Assembly: GCA_963710715.1 (NCBI GenBank)
Contig: CAVQBL010000015.1
Location: 1-64,000 of the forward strand
DNA length: 64,000 nt
Reading direction: 5' to 3'
From: CAVQBL01 sp963710715
GTDB taxonomy: Bacteria; Pseudomonadota; Gammaproteobacteria; DSM-16500
How positions within the stretch are numbered: position 1 is the first letter of the stretch; every line of letters begins with the position of its first letter. Shown here piece by piece: positions 43,504 through 55,706 of this stretch. Position numbers and translations under genes: made by a program. Under the pieces are notes generated by a model. It saw only the letters and a program-made list of their open reading frames with translations, was not told the origin of the DNA and ran no database searches.

Positions 43504-45165
43504 ATGCAAACACAACTTCTCAACATTGTACTCGCCTTCCTCGAAGGCTTTGCACTCATTATTTCTCCTTGCATTTTACCGATTTTGCCACTGATTCTCT
43601 CAGGATCTATTGAAGGAGGAAAACGTCGCCCAATCGGCATCACACTGGGTTTTGTAATTTGTTTTGCTGTATTCACTTTGTTTTCACGAAAACTCGTGCA
43701 GTACTCTGGTATTGATCTCAATTTAGTTCGGTACATTTCCTATATATTGCTAATAATATTTGGCGTTATCATGTTATCTACTTCTTTAACAGAAAAATTT
43801 AGCCGACTCACACAACGATTTGCACGGGCTGGATCAACACTCTCTTCAGTCAATGATCCTCAAGGAGGATTGATGAGTGGATTGCTGTTTGGAGGTTTAG
43901 TTGCACTTATCTGGACACCCTGTGCGGGTCCGATTTTAGCCGCTGTCATTGTACAAACCGTTATGCAAAAAACCACTTTAAATAGCTATTTAACTGTATT
44001 AGCCTTTGGTATTGGAGCAGGAGTCCCTATGTTACTGATTTCACTTTTTGGCAGAACGCTTCTGAATAAATTTAATTTTTTAAAATCACGAACTGAATTG
44101 TTACGCAAAACGTTAGGTGCCATAATTATTTTTAGCGTGGGCTTCATGATTTACAATGAAGCTTATTCAACAAGTACATCAACAGTCACATCATCAAACC
44201 CATCTTCTCAACAATCATCGCTTATTAATGGTTTATTCAGCCCATTTGCAGCACCGCCCATTGAAGGAATTGCTGCTTGGATTAATTCTCCGCCTCTTAC
44301 AATAGAGCAATTAAAAGGTAAAGTTGTGCTCATCGATTTCTGGACCTACTCATGCATTAATTGCGTACGCACCTTACCTTATCTCAAAGATTGGTATCAA
44401 AAATATCATGATCGCGGATTCGTTATCATTGGCGTGCACACACCGGAGTTTGAGTTTGAAAAAGATTTAGCAAATGTTAAGCGCGGCGTAGAAAAATATG
44501 GCATTAAATATCCTGTTGCACTCGATAATAATTTTGTAACTTGGCAAAATTATAATAATCAATACTGGCCAGCACACTATTTAATAGATAAAAGCGGCAA
44601 TGTCGTTTACACCCATTTTGGTGAAGGTGAATATGATGTAACAGAAAATAATATTCGCTTTTTACTAGGAATGAATAAACCCACAACACCTGCCCCTGCT
44701 GAAAACTTACCTGGATTATTTAGCTCGCAAACGCCTGAAACGTATTTCGGCTATGCCCGAGCCGATAGAAATTACAGCCCTGAATCCGTCAAAAAAAATC
44801 AAGTGGCCCAATATAGTTTTCCTCAAACCTTATCTAAGGATGGGTGGGCATTAAATGGAAAATGGATTGTTGCCGCACAATATATTACTTCTGCAGAGAA
44901 AGATGCGGCAGTAAAATTGCATTTTAATGCAAAAAATGTTTATGCCGTATTAGGTAATGCAACGAAAAAACCCATCGAGGTAAAATTACGCTTGAATGGC
45001 GAAGCCGTTATCAATGAAAAAGGCAAAGATGTGATGAATAGCAGCGTCACTGTAACCAGCCATGCGCTATATGAATTAATTTCACTCCCCCAATCTGGAA
45101 AAGGCATAATTGAATTAATTGTCTCGGACCCAGGATTAGAAGTGTATACGTTTACGTTTGGGTGA
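43504..45165 (+). CDS. DipZ-like CcdA-thioredoxin-carbohydrate-binding-like fusion
   Basis: A 553-residue three-part redox protein. Residues 1-220 are a CcdA/DsbD-beta membrane domain with Cys23 in [10 protein letters not shown] and Cys140 in WTPCAGPIL. Residues 250-390 are a periplasmic TlpA-like thioredoxin domain with Cys284/Cys287 in [14 protein letters not shown]. Residues 400-553 are a beta-rich C-terminal domain like that of mycobacterial DipZ. It should carry electrons from cytosolic thioredoxin across the membrane to periplasmic targets. The thioredoxin reductase gene trxB lies 4.4 kb away. It overlaps convergent rarA by 14 bases. Confidence 0.9.
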   Translation: MQTQLLNIVLAFLEGFALIISPCILPILPLILSGSIEGGKRRPIGITLGFVICFAVFTLFSRKLVQYSGIDLNLVRYISYILLIIFGVIMLSTSLTEKFSRLTQRFARAGSTLSSVNDPQGGLMSGLLFGGLVALIWTPCAGPILAAVIVQTVMQKTTLNSYLTVLAFGIGAGVPMLLISLFGRTLLNKFNFLKSRTELLRKTLGAIIIFSVGFMIYNEAYSTSTSTVTSSNPSSQQSSLINGLFSPFAAPPIEGIAAWINSPPLTIEQLKGKVVLIDFWTYSCINCVRTLPYLKDWYQKYHDRGFVIIGVHTPEFEFEKDLANVKRGVEKYGIKYPVALDNNFVTWQNYNNQYWPAHYLIDKSGNVVYTHFGEGEYDVTENNIRFLLGMNKPTTPAPAENLPGLFSSQTPETYFGYARADRNYSPESVKKNQVAQYSFPQTLSKDGWALNGKWIVAAQYITSAEKDAAVKLHFNAKNVYAVLGNATKKPIEVKLRLNGEAVINEKGKDVMNSSVTVTSHALYELISLPQSGKGIIELIVSDPGLEVYTFTFG

Positions 45166-46474
45166 TTTTTTTCTTCAAATATGCTAACTTCTCTGCAATT
45201 TTTGCTTCCAAACCGCGCGAGGTAGGCTGATAGTACGTGCGATCTTCTAATTCATCAGGGAAATAATTTTCGCCAGCTGCATAGGCATCCGGTTCATCAT
45301 GTGCATAGCGATATTTTTTTCCGTAACCTAATTCTTTCATTAATTTCGTTGGAGCATTACGCAAATGCAATGGCACATCCAATGAACCATGCTTTTTTGC
45401 ATCGTGCATTGCAGCGTTAAATGCAACATACACGGCATTACTTTTTGCAGCAACAGCCATATAAATAATCGCTTGTGCAATCGCTAATTCACCTTCTGGA
45501 CTACCTAAACGTTCATAGACTTCACACGCATTGACAGCCAATTGCAATGCACGTGGATCTGCATTACCAATATCTTCACTGGCCATACGCAATGCACGAC
45601 GCGCAATATACAAAGGATCACAACCACCATCTAGCATACGCGCAAACCAATACAATGCTGCATCGGGAGCAGAACCGCGCACTGCTTTATGCAATGCGGA
45701 AATTTGATCATAAAATGCTTCCCCGCCTTTATCAAAACGCCGCAGATTTTACTTGTATCACTTCAGCTAATAATTCTTTAGTGACAGCAAGTCTTTCTGC
45801 ACTTTTCTCGGCTAAATCTGCAATAATTTCTAATAAATTTAAAACTTGTCGTGCATCACCATCTGCTGCATGAGCTAAAATTTTTTGTAATTCTAATGGA
45901 AAATCTAGCGCTAAATTTCCAAGACCGCGCTCTTTATCTTGCAAAGCGCGCTGAATCACTTGCAATAATTCTTCTTCTGATAAACGTTTTAAAACATAAA
46001 CACGCGCTCGCGATAATAACGCATTATTCAATTCAAACGAGGGATTTTCAGTCGTCGCACCAATTAAAATTAATGTGCCATCTTCCACATAAGGCAAAAA
46101 CGCATCTTGTTGTGACTTTATTAAATCGATGTACTTCATCGACAAATAAAATAGTGGCTTGATGATCTTCTTCGCGCGCAGTTTTTGCTTCCTCAACTAC
46201 TGCTCGAATATCTTTTACGCCGGAAAAAATCGCTGATAATTTTTCAAAACGCGCATGCGTTTTTTCAGCCATGAACCGTGCAAAGTGGTTTTGCCTGTAC
46301 CGGGCGGTCCCCATAAAATCATGGAATGCAAAACACCTTGTTCGATGGCACTTGCGTAATGGTTTACCCGGAGCAGAGAAGATGTGTTTGCCCTACAAAT
46401 TCATTTAAAGAGACTGGGCGCAAACGTGCCGCTAAGGGTTGAAATTTGCTATTTCTTCGTGTTTCATCAATCAC
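45152..46474 (-). CDS. rarA: replication-associated recombination protein A, with several frameshifts
   Basis: An AAA+ clamp-loader-like ATPase acting at stalled replication forks. The reading is broken into pieces: the N-terminal [20 protein letters not shown], Walker [13 protein letters not shown], Walker [31 protein letters not shown], then the C-terminal [20 protein letters not shown] and [15 protein letters not shown]. At least three single-base shifts are evident: a missing G after GKTTL (near 46274), an extra G after HRFNK (near 46122), and an extra T after SAAF (near 45740). Total length, about 440 codons, is normal. The start GTG at 46474 or ATG at 46467 is uncertain. The cluster of shifts suggests sequence error more than decay. 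Confidence 0.85.
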
Positions 46475-47192
46475 ATCAACTTTTTAGGCGGCTTTAAAAA
46501 TAAATAATGCAGGTGATAATGAGGCATTCATAATAACATTTCTAAATTGAATCACAGTTGCATGACCAAAATGATCATTCAAATGCATTTCATGAATTTG
46601 TTCCATTTACAAAACCCAATTTAATTGATTCAAACAAACTATTTTTATCTTTTGGAAATAATAAAAATGTTTGTGCTGATGCATCACTGCACTTGCTGAA
46701 CGTTAAAATCCTTGCTTAAAGTTGCATTATCATCACTTAATAATAATGCCGGCGTTTGCCCAGTTGCGTGTTTAAAAGCACGAATAATAACTTGTTCTAA
46801 ATCAGGATCATAAATCCATAATCGTGAACCATTCGCAATAATAAGTTGTGCATTGGGCTTGACGACTTCCCAACGAAATTTTCCGGGCCGCTGTAATGCC
46901 ATATGCCCTTGGGATTGTTGCAACGGGTGACTTTTCTCTTATCAACCATTTTTTGTGTGAATTCCGCTTGCAGGGTGCGCATGTTGAGTAAGAGTTGAGT
47001 GAGAGTGTCGTGGGAGGAGGCGGCGTAGGTAAGAGATGAAAAAAAGAAAGTGAAAATTATAAAAAAGCTCGTCATTGCGAGGAGCGCTCTGTGCGACGAA
47101 GCAATCCAGAGTGCACAGCATGTTCCCCTGGATTGCTTCGCCCCATAAAAAGAATGGGACTCGCAATGACGAACAATTCTAAGCTTCTTCAT
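46471..47192 (-). CDS. lolA: outer-membrane lipoprotein carrier LolA, frameshifted and carrying an in-frame repeat insertion
   Basis: LolA ferries lipoproteins across the periplasm. Recognisable parts are TLTQLLLNMRTLQAEFTQKM, QGHMALQRPGKFRWEVVKP, IANGSRLWIYDPDLEQV, then LLFPKDKNSLFESIKLGF and HMLNDHFGHAT-like sequence near the end. At least two shifts (near 46930 and 46690) break the frame. The ATG at 47192 follows GGAGG at the ftsK stop and gives MKKLRIV; the next 34 codons come from a palindromic repeat, then the signal-peptide core TSFFIIFTFFFSSLTYAA appears. A start at 47075, inside the repeat, lacks a ribosome site. The exact 3' end is uncertain because of the shifts. Confidence 0.82.
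47070..47171. repeat. palindromic repeat, CGTCATTGCGAG family copy 2, inside lolA
   Basis: Outer arms CGTCATTGCGAG / CTCGCAATGACG and inner arms GAAGCAATCCAG / CTGGATTGCTTC. The length is 102 bases, a multiple of three, and the minus-strand reading is open, so lolA reads through it between its ribosome site and its signal-peptide core. Confidence 0.88.
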
Positions 47193-49505
47193 TCAAACCT
47201 CCACTGGCGGCGGTGCCAACACTTCACGCGAACCACTATTATCATGAGAACTGACCACACCTGCTGCCTCCATTTCTTCCATGATACGCGCTGCACGGTT
47301 ATAACCAATTTTAAGACGGCGCTGCACCAAAGAAATCGACGCACGACGCGCTTTCAGTAACAACACGAATCGCTTGATCATATAAAGGATCGGCTTCTTC
47401 ACCACTTGCACCACCCTCACCTGGCCGCTAACATCGCCACCCCCTTCTGTCACTTCTCTAAATAATCTGGCTTACCACATGTTTGCCATGCAGCAACGAC
47501 GCGATGAACTTCTTCATCCGCCACATAAGCACCATGTACACGCACAGGCAACCAGTACCTGGTGGTAAATAAACATATCGCCATGTCCTAATAATTGTTC
47601 AGCACCTTGTTGATCGAGAATCGTGCGTGAATCAATACGTGATGAAACTTGAAAAGCAATACGCGTAGGAATATTCGCTTTAATAAACCCGGTGATGACA
47701 TCTACCGAAGGACGTTGCGTTGCTAATAATTAAATGAATTCCAGCGGCACGTGCTTTTTGTGCAATACGTGCAATTAAATCTTCAACTTTTTTACCCACA
47801 ACCATCATCATATCTGCTAATTCATCCGCAACAACAACAATAGTGGGTAATGATTCTAATTGTGGTGCTTGATTCCTTGCGCCGATCAACCATTCGGGAG
47901 CGGGCAGAGGATTACCTTGTTTTATTGCATCCGCGATTTTTAATTATAACCTGCTAAATTACGCACCCCCAACGATGCCATTAATCGATAACGTCTATCC
48001 ATTTCAGCCACACACCAACGCAATGCATTGGCCGCATCTTTCATATCGGTAATAACTGGTGTTAATAAATGTGGAATACCTTCATAAACAGATAATTCCA
48101 GCATTTTTGGATCAATTAAAATCAAACGTAATTGTTCAGGTGTTGCTTTAAACAACATACTAACAACATGGCATTTGAGCTGACAGATTTTCCTGAGCCT
48201 GTGGTTCCTGCAACTAATAAATGTGGCATTTTCGTCAAATCAACTACAACAGGATAACCAGCAATATCTTTACCCAATGCTAAACTCACGGGTGAACGTG
48301 ATTGCACATAACGTTGTGATTCTAAAATATCACGCAAACGCCACGACTTCGCGATGTTCATTGGGTAATTCCAAACCAATCACTGATTTTCCTGGAATCA
48401 CTTCCACAACGCGCACACTGACAGCCGATAAGTGAACGTGCAATATCTTTTGCAAGTCCAGTAATTTTGCTCACTTTGATACCCGGCGCTAATTCCAATT
48501 CAAAACGCGTAATAACGGTCCAGGAAGTACAGCAACCACTTTTGCTTCTACGCCAAAATCAGATAAACGTTGTTCAACTAATTGGGACAAGTCTTCAAAA
48601 GTCACATTGGAAAATGCTTTGCCTTCAGAAGGTGCGGGTGGATTTAACAATGATAAAGGCGGCAATGCTCCAGGTTCGATAGAAACTGTAGATTCTGTTT
48701 TAACTTTCTTAGGCGGCGCTACCGGTGGTTTTTTGACAATAGGAGCTTGTACTTGAACCGGTTCACGTTCTAGTACGACAGGCTCCAAACGGGGTACGGC
48801 GAGTTTTTTAACTTTCACTTCAACTTCATTCTTTTCCGACTTTTTATCTTTAGATGCTAAAGCATTAGCAATAACACGCTTAGCTTGAAGCTTAAACACA
48901 TTGCATAAACGCATAGTGTTCCAACCTAAAGCATCCACCAATCCCAACCAAGAAAAACCTGTAAATAAAGTAATTCCACACAAGGCAGCTGCAATTAAAA
49001 ATAAAAAACTGCCATAAAGATTAAAAGTATGCGTTAATCCTGATGCAACCAAATCACCTAAGATACCACCTGCGCTTGCAGGTAGATGAGGCAGAGGATG
49101 TTTTAAGCTCAAATTCACCAATCCACAACCACTGATAATAATAAGAATAAAACCTAAGGCTTTGAAAAGCAGATGGCTTAATTTAAAAGCATCTTCAGAT
49201 GATCTTTCTTTGATGCCTACCCAAGCTGCAAAAACCATTAATGGTAAGAAGAAATAAGCATTTAAGCCAAACAAAGATAAAAATACATCCGCCAGCCACG
49301 CCCCTACCCGCCCACCCCAATTGGTTATGGCATTATCAATACCGGTATTAGACCAACCCGGATCGGTGCTGTGAAAAGTACAAAATGAAATCAGTAAAAA
49401 CGCAGCAAGAGCAATAGAGATAATAAGTAGCCCTTCGCGTAAACGATGAGCCATTTTGACTGCAAGCGGTCGGCGTATAAGTTTATTTTCTGCTGCTCGT
49501 TTCAA
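47193..49505 (-). CDS. ftsK: DNA translocase FtsK, with several frameshifts
   Basis: About 770 codons, a normal length. The N-terminal 200 residues have four membrane segments ([71 protein letters not shown]), then a Pro/Val/Lys linker. The motor has Walker [11 protein letters not shown] and [14 protein letters not shown], and the C-terminal gamma domain ends [20 protein letters not shown]. The motor region (47.4-48.5 kb) is split by at least five single-base shifts. FtsK is essential for septation and chromosome dimer resolution, so these are probably sequence errors. lolA follows, coupled through an overlapping stop/start. Confidence 0.9.
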
Positions 49506-49550
49506 TGGTAAACTCCATTTTATGGATTTGCGTACTATACCATGGGTTAA

Positions 49551-50522
<972 letters not shown>

Positions 50523-50577
50523 AGTTTAAATATTAATCGTTTGCTAATTAAACATTTCAAATATAAAATCATAATTG

Positions 50578-50607
50578 TTGATCAATGATGAAATTAATAT
50601 TGATCAA
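50578..50607. promoter_or_regulatory. twin TTGATCAA palindromes upstream of an outer-membrane gene
   Basis: TTGATCAA occurs at 50578-50585 and 50600-50607, 22 bases apart centre to centre, about two DNA turns. The flanks extend the second to ATTGATCAAT. This places two half-turn-matched palindromes about 40-70 bases upstream of the outer-membrane gene start, suitable for a dimeric regulator. The regulator is unknown. Confidence 0.4.
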
Positions 50608-50648
50608 TATTTTTTCACATTAAAAATTTTAAAGAGGAGCTTTAAAAC

Positions 50649-51275
50649 ATGTTAATCAATAAGAAATTCACTTTAGCTGCAAGCTTAACCGCGTTATTCA
50701 TTGCTACAAGCGCCAACGCTACATTGCCAGGCCCTTATATCGGTGGACAATTAGGTTGGGGTGATGTGCACCAAACAGATGACATTAAACATCAGCGTGG
50801 TCTTGATCTGAGCAGTACAGGAATAGCTGGTCGTCTTTTAGCTGGTTACCGATTCAATAACTTCATTGCAGCTGAACTTGGTTGGAGCAAATTTAGTAAC
50901 GCTACAGCCAAAGCAAAGCATTCTGGATTTGATGATGAAACTGTTACAGTTAAAGGTACAGTGAAAACAGATGCTGTTGATTTAGTTGCTAAAGCAATGT
51001 ATCCGATAGACTGTGGCTTTAGTGTCTACGGTAAAGCAGGTATTGCATACGTAATGGCTCGCGCTAGTATGGAAGCCAAAGTACATGGAGTTAAAATTGA
51101 AAGTGATAATGATTCTGAAGATAAACTTTTTCCAACCTTTGGCGTTGGCATTAACTATGCTATTAACGAAAAAGTATCCACAGATCTCTCTTGGAATCGT
51201 ATCCAAAAAACAGGTAAGAGCAATATAAAGAGCACTGATCTTGTTGCTGTTGGTCTACTCTATAACTTCGGTTAA
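50649..51275 (+). CDS. outer-membrane beta-barrel protein
   Basis: A 208-residue protein with a signal peptide (TLAASLTALFIATSANA) followed by LPGPYIGGQLGWGDV, a typical first strand of OmpA/Omp25-like eight-stranded barrels. Alternating hydrophobic strands follow (GIAGRLLAGYRFNNFIAAEL, FSVYGKAGIAYVMARASM) and it ends DLVAVGLLYNFG with the terminal aromatic-rich strand. GAGGAG precedes the start. Surface-exposed; no OmpA peptidoglycan domain. Confidence 0.85.
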   Translation: MLINKKFTLAASLTALFIATSANATLPGPYIGGQLGWGDVHQTDDIKHQRGLDLSSTGIAGRLLAGYRFNNFIAAELGWSKFSNATAKAKHSGFDDETVTVKGTVKTDAVDLVAKAMYPIDCGFSVYGKAGIAYVMARASMEAKVHGVKIESDNDSEDKLFPTFGVGINYAINEKVSTDLSWNRIQKTGKSNIKSTDLVAVGLLYNFG

Positions 51276-51299
51276 TTTTTTCGAGGTCAGGGATGACCT

Positions 51300-51801
51300 T
51301 CATTTTAGAGCTCTTGCTTCTTTAGATTTTAAAAATACATCAATAAATAGCATCACTGCACCAATACAAATAGCACTATCTGCAATGTTAAATGCTGGCC
51401 AGTACCAATGCGTAACATGCAATTGAATAAAATCAATTACGTGCCCATAACTGATTCTTATCCCACAAATTTCCCAACGCACCGCCGATAACCAGTGCTA
51501 AAGCAATGCATAACCAATATTGTTTATAAGATAAACGTTGCAACCAAATTAAAATTCCTACGCTGACAGCAATTGCAACTGCGCCCAAAAACCAAACTTG
51601 CCAGCCGGGTGAAGAGCTTAAAAAACTAAAAGCAGCACCTCTATTATATGCCAGTGTTAAATTAAAAAACGATAACACTTCAAGTGGTTCATAGGATATT
51701 AAATACTTGAGCGCAAGCATTTTAGTTATCCTATCAAGAATAATGACAACAACACTGACCCAAAGCCAGTTAAGACCGGTTGAAAAAAAATTGCGTTGCA
51801 T
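51300..51801 (-). CDS. lspA: lipoprotein signal peptidase, one frameshift
   Basis: An aspartyl protease of the inner membrane that cleaves prolipoproteins. The first frame covers VVVIILDRITKMLAL, FFNLTLAYNRGAAFSFL and GGALGNLWD; the second resumes as RISYGHVIDFI and WPAFNIADSAICIG with the second catalytic Asp. An extra A at about 51462 (GATAAGAATC in place of GATAGAATC) breaks the frame. With it corrected, the protein is 166 residues, a normal length. It follows ileS by 9 bases with TAGGAGG as ribosome site. LspA is essential, so an indel error is likely. Confidence 0.9.
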
Positions 51802-51810
51802 AATATCCTC

Positions 51811-54644
51811 CTAAGCAAACCTCCTAACCTCCCCCTCTCCATCCACGTTTAGCACACAGCGCCCGCATAATGTTGGATGTTTGGAAAACGTTCCTACATC
51901 AGGACGTCTATGCCAACAGCGTTCACATTTGGGGAAATCCAGTGGAAGTACTTTCAGACCATAAACCAGGAACATCGGTAGACAGTAAATCTTTTACATT
52001 AGAATCCGCTAGCAACACTTCTGCACTTGAAGTAATAAAAACAAAATGTAATTCATCTCCCAATGCATCTAATTCTTTTTTCAATTCCGGCGTGCAATAC
52101 AAACGCACATCGGCTTCCAAAGGCGCACCTAATTTACCCGCATTACGCAATGCTTCTATTTCTTTATTCACGGCATCGCGCACGCGCCAAATTTTCGCCC
52201 AATACGCTTGGTTCATTAAACTATCAGCAGGCAACGCGGTTAATCCCGTATACCAAGTATTTAAAAACACGGATTCATTTCTTTTTCCTGGGATATATTG
52301 CCAAATTTCTTCTGCAGTAAAACTTAAAATGGGAGCAAACCAACGCGCCAACGCTTCGATGATATGAAACATTGCAGTTTGCGCGGAACGTCGCGCCAAA
52401 CTTCCCGTCTGCATCGTGTATTGCCTATCTTTAATAATATCTAAATAAAAACTCCCCATATCAACCGTACAAAAATGATGAATACGTTGATAGATAACAT
52501 GGAATTGATACGCGTCATACGCTTTCACAATATCTTCTTGCATGAGCCGTGCTTTGTCGACTGCCCAACGATCTAACGCCAACATTTTTTCTGGTTTCAC
52601 TAAATGTTTCGCTGGATCAAAACCTGCAAGATTTGCCAACAAAAAGCGTGCCGTATTGCGTAAGCGTCGATACGTTTCTGACGTACGCTTTAAAATTTCA
52701 TCTGATACATTAATTTCGCCGCGGTAATCAATTGAAGACACCCACAATCGCAACACATCCGCGCCTAATGATTGAATAATTTTATTCGGGCTCAATCACG
52801 TTACCCAATGATTTCGACATTTTGCGCCCTTCGATATCAATCACATAGCCATGGGTTAAAACTGTTTTATAGGGCTTTTTACCACTGATGGCGAGAGACG
52901 CGAGTAATGATGAATTGAACCAACCGCGATGTTGATCCGATCCTTCTAAATAAAGATCCGCTGGAAAACTTAATTCAGGCCGTTTGCGCAACACGCAATC
53001 GCTCGTTACACCCGAATCAAACCAGACATCTAAAATATCATTACATTTTTTATATTGCTCTGCTTCTTTACCCAGTAATTCTTTGGGATCCAGTTCAAAC
53101 CAAGCATCAATACCTTTTTTCTCGACACGTTTTGCAACTTCTTCCATCAAGGCAACACTATTAGGATGAGGTTCATCGGTTTCTTTATGCAAAAATAATG
53201 CGATGGGCACTCCCCAGGTACGCTGGCGCGAAATACACCAATCAGGACGCTTTTCTACCATAGAATAAATACGGTCTTGCCCCCAATCTGGAATCCAATG
53301 CACATCTTCAATAGCATCCAGCGCTAACGTTCGCAACCCACTTTCATCCATATTGATAAACCATTGTGGTGTCGCACGAAAAATCAGTGGTGTTTTATGT
53401 CGCCAGCAATGAGGATAGCTATGAGTAATTTTCGTAAAATGTAATAAATTATTTTTAGTTTTGATCTCTTCAACTACTAAATCATTTACTTTATTGACAT
53501 GCTGCCCCGCAAACAAAGGCGTGCTCGAAATAAAACATCCATCATCACCCACAGGATTTTCCATCGGTAATTGATATTTTTTACCAACCACAAAGTCATC
53601 TTGACCATGCGCGGGTGCTGTATGCACTGCTCCTGTACCAGCATCCATAGTAACATGCTCACCCAACACCACAGGAACTTGGCGGTCGTAAAATGGATGT
53701 TGCAGTTTGATATTTTCTAATGATGCGCCTCTTGTCTTACCCACGACGTGATAATTTTTTATTTCATAGCGCTGCATAACTTGTTCAAGCATAGGCTCAG
53801 CAATTAATAAATAATCATGCGCGTGAGTAGCAACTAATACATAAATTGTTTCTGGATTGAGTGCCACCGCTTGATTTGCAGGTAATGTCCACGGTGTTGT
53901 TGTCCAGATGGGAATTGAAAATTCATCTTTTTTATGTTTTCTTTCAACTCCAGAAAAATTGGCTAAAAATTCTTTTTCATCTATTATGCGAAAACGCACA
54001 TCAATCGCCGGTGAGGTTTTATCTGCGTACTCCACTTCTGCTTCTGCTAATGCGGAAGCGCAATCTAAACACCAATAAACGGGTTTATACCCTTTTTGCA
54101 TGTAACCGTTTTTCATAATCTGTGCAAGACTGCGAATTTCATTTGCTTCGTATTGAGGATCCATCGTGAGGTAAGGATTATCCCAATCCGCTTGCACACC
54201 TAAGCGTTTAAATTCTTCGCGCTGAATATTGATAAATCCACTAGCATATTCACGGCATGCTTTCAAAAATTCAGCTGTCGTTACTTTCTGTCCGCGTTTT
54301 CCCACTTTTTTTTCAACATTGAGTTCAATGGGCAATCCATGACAATCCCAACCCGGTACAAACGGCGCTTCAAAGCCACTCAATGTTTTAGATTTAACAA
54401 CGATATCTTTTAACACTTTATTAACTGCTGTTCCCATGTGAATATGACCATTCGCATACGGTGGCCCATCATGAAAAATAAAATGCGTACGCTTTTTTCC
54501 TTGCTGACGTAATTTTTGATAAAGATTAAGATCTTGCCATTTTTGCAAGATTTCCGGCTCACGCAGTGCGAGATTCGCCTTCATGGGAAACTCTGTGTGC
54601 GGCAAATTAAGCGTTGCTTTGTAATCTATTTTGTCGTCAGTCAT
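51811..54644 (-). CDS. ileS: isoleucyl-tRNA synthetase, two frameshifts
   Basis: About 943 residues once corrected, a normal length. Class I motifs are present: HIGH as [13 protein letters not shown] as RKMSKSLGN, and the IleS CP1 region ([17 protein letters not shown]). Near 52790 an extra C (CCC for CC) ends the first frame at GNVIEPE and the second continues [18 protein letters not shown]. Near 51948 an extra A breaks the end; restoring the frame gives [15 protein letters not shown] and LCGRCVLN, the C-terminal zinc knuckle, with the stop at 51811. Both breaks are in homopolymers of an essential gene. It lies between ribF and lspA, the classical order. Confidence 0.95.
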
Positions 54645-54647
54645 AAA

Positions 54648-55601
54648 CTATCCAATTTTAATTTCATTGCGCTCAATAAAATATTTTTTCGCTTGCTCTG
54701 CATCTTTACCAATTTGCTCTTTCAATAATTCCAAATTGTCATACCGCTCTTCATCACGCAATTTTTTGCAAAATTCTACACACACTGAGTGACCATAAAT
54801 ATTTTGGTCAAAATTAAATAGGTGTACCTCCAATAAAGTACGCGTACCACCCACTGTTGGACGTATACCGAGATTGGCAACACCTGGCAATGGTTTTTTG
54901 CCGATACCATGCATACGTACAATATAAATTCCTTGTACGGGACTCACTGCACGGTGTAAATAAATATTCGCCGTTGGAAAACCTAACACTCGACCCAGTT
55001 TATTACCATGCGCAACACGCCCCATCATAAAATAAGGCCGTCCTAGCAATCGCTCTGCTAACGCTTGATCTGCTTGCGTCAGTGCTTTACGAACGCGCGT
55101 GCTACTTATTCTCTCACCAGCCAACATAATGGTATGGGTGTTTTCTACTGTAAAACCCAGCTGCAGAGCTGCTTGATTCAGAGAAATAAAGTTCCCACTA
55201 CGCTCACGACCATAATGGAAATCATCCCCAACAATGACGTGGCGGACTTTTAAATGTTCATGTAAAACTATTTTTACGAAATCATCCGCAGTCAAGTTTG
55301 CTAACTTTGCATTAAAGCGTAAAACGAGCACGCCATCAACTGTCGATTTTGCCAATAAGAAAAACTTTTCTCGCCAACGAGTTAAACGGGGCGCAGCTTT
55401 TTCCGGCGCAAAAAACTCTACAGGTTGTGGCTCAAACGTAATCACCAGCGATGGGACACGTAGCGTCTTCGCTGTTTCAACGACTTTTGCCAGTAAAGCC
55501 TGATGGCCTAAATGTACCCCATCAAAGGTGCCAATCGTTGCTACACAGCCTTGATACTGCGGCGAAAGATTATATAAGCCACGAATCAGTTGAGTTGTCA
55601 C
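54648..55601 (-). CDS. ribF: bifunctional riboflavin kinase / FAD synthetase
   Basis: A 317-residue enzyme. The N-terminal adenylyltransferase has IGTFDGVHLGHQ and HVIVGDDFHYGRERSG and ERISSTRVRKAL; the C-terminal kinase has GRVLGFPTANIYLH and GVANLGIRPTVGG. It converts riboflavin to FMN and FAD. It ends 3 bases before the ileS start, and the ribF-ileS-lspA order is the common proteobacterial arrangement. Confidence 0.95.
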   Translation of the reverse strand: MTTQLIRGLYNLSPQYQGCVATIGTFDGVHLGHQALLAKVVETAKTLRVPSLVITFEPQPVEFFAPEKAAPRLTRWREKFFLLAKSTVDGVLVLRFNAKLANLTADDFVKIVLHEHLKVRHVIVGDDFHYGRERSGNFISLNQAALQLGFTVENTHTIMLAGERISSTRVRKALTQADQALAERLLGRPYFMMGRVAHGNKLGRVLGFPTANIYLHRAVSPVQGIYIVRMHGIGKKPLPGVANLGIRPTVGGTRTLLEVHLFNFDQNIYGHSVCVEFCKKLRDEERYDNLELLKEQIGKDAEQAKKYFIERNEIKIG

Positions 55602-55706
55602 GCGTTACCCTATGTTTTTTAAGCCAATTTGTTCTAACTATACCAGCAAAACCAGAAAAATGTTATACTTTGCTTATATAAGTTAATAGAAAGAGTGAAT
55701 CTTCAT

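Noticed and set aside
45851..46162. Plus-strand reading frames opposite rarA
   Set aside because: They lie entirely antisense to recognisable RarA sequence and show no family resemblance; codon bias of the opposite strand explains them.
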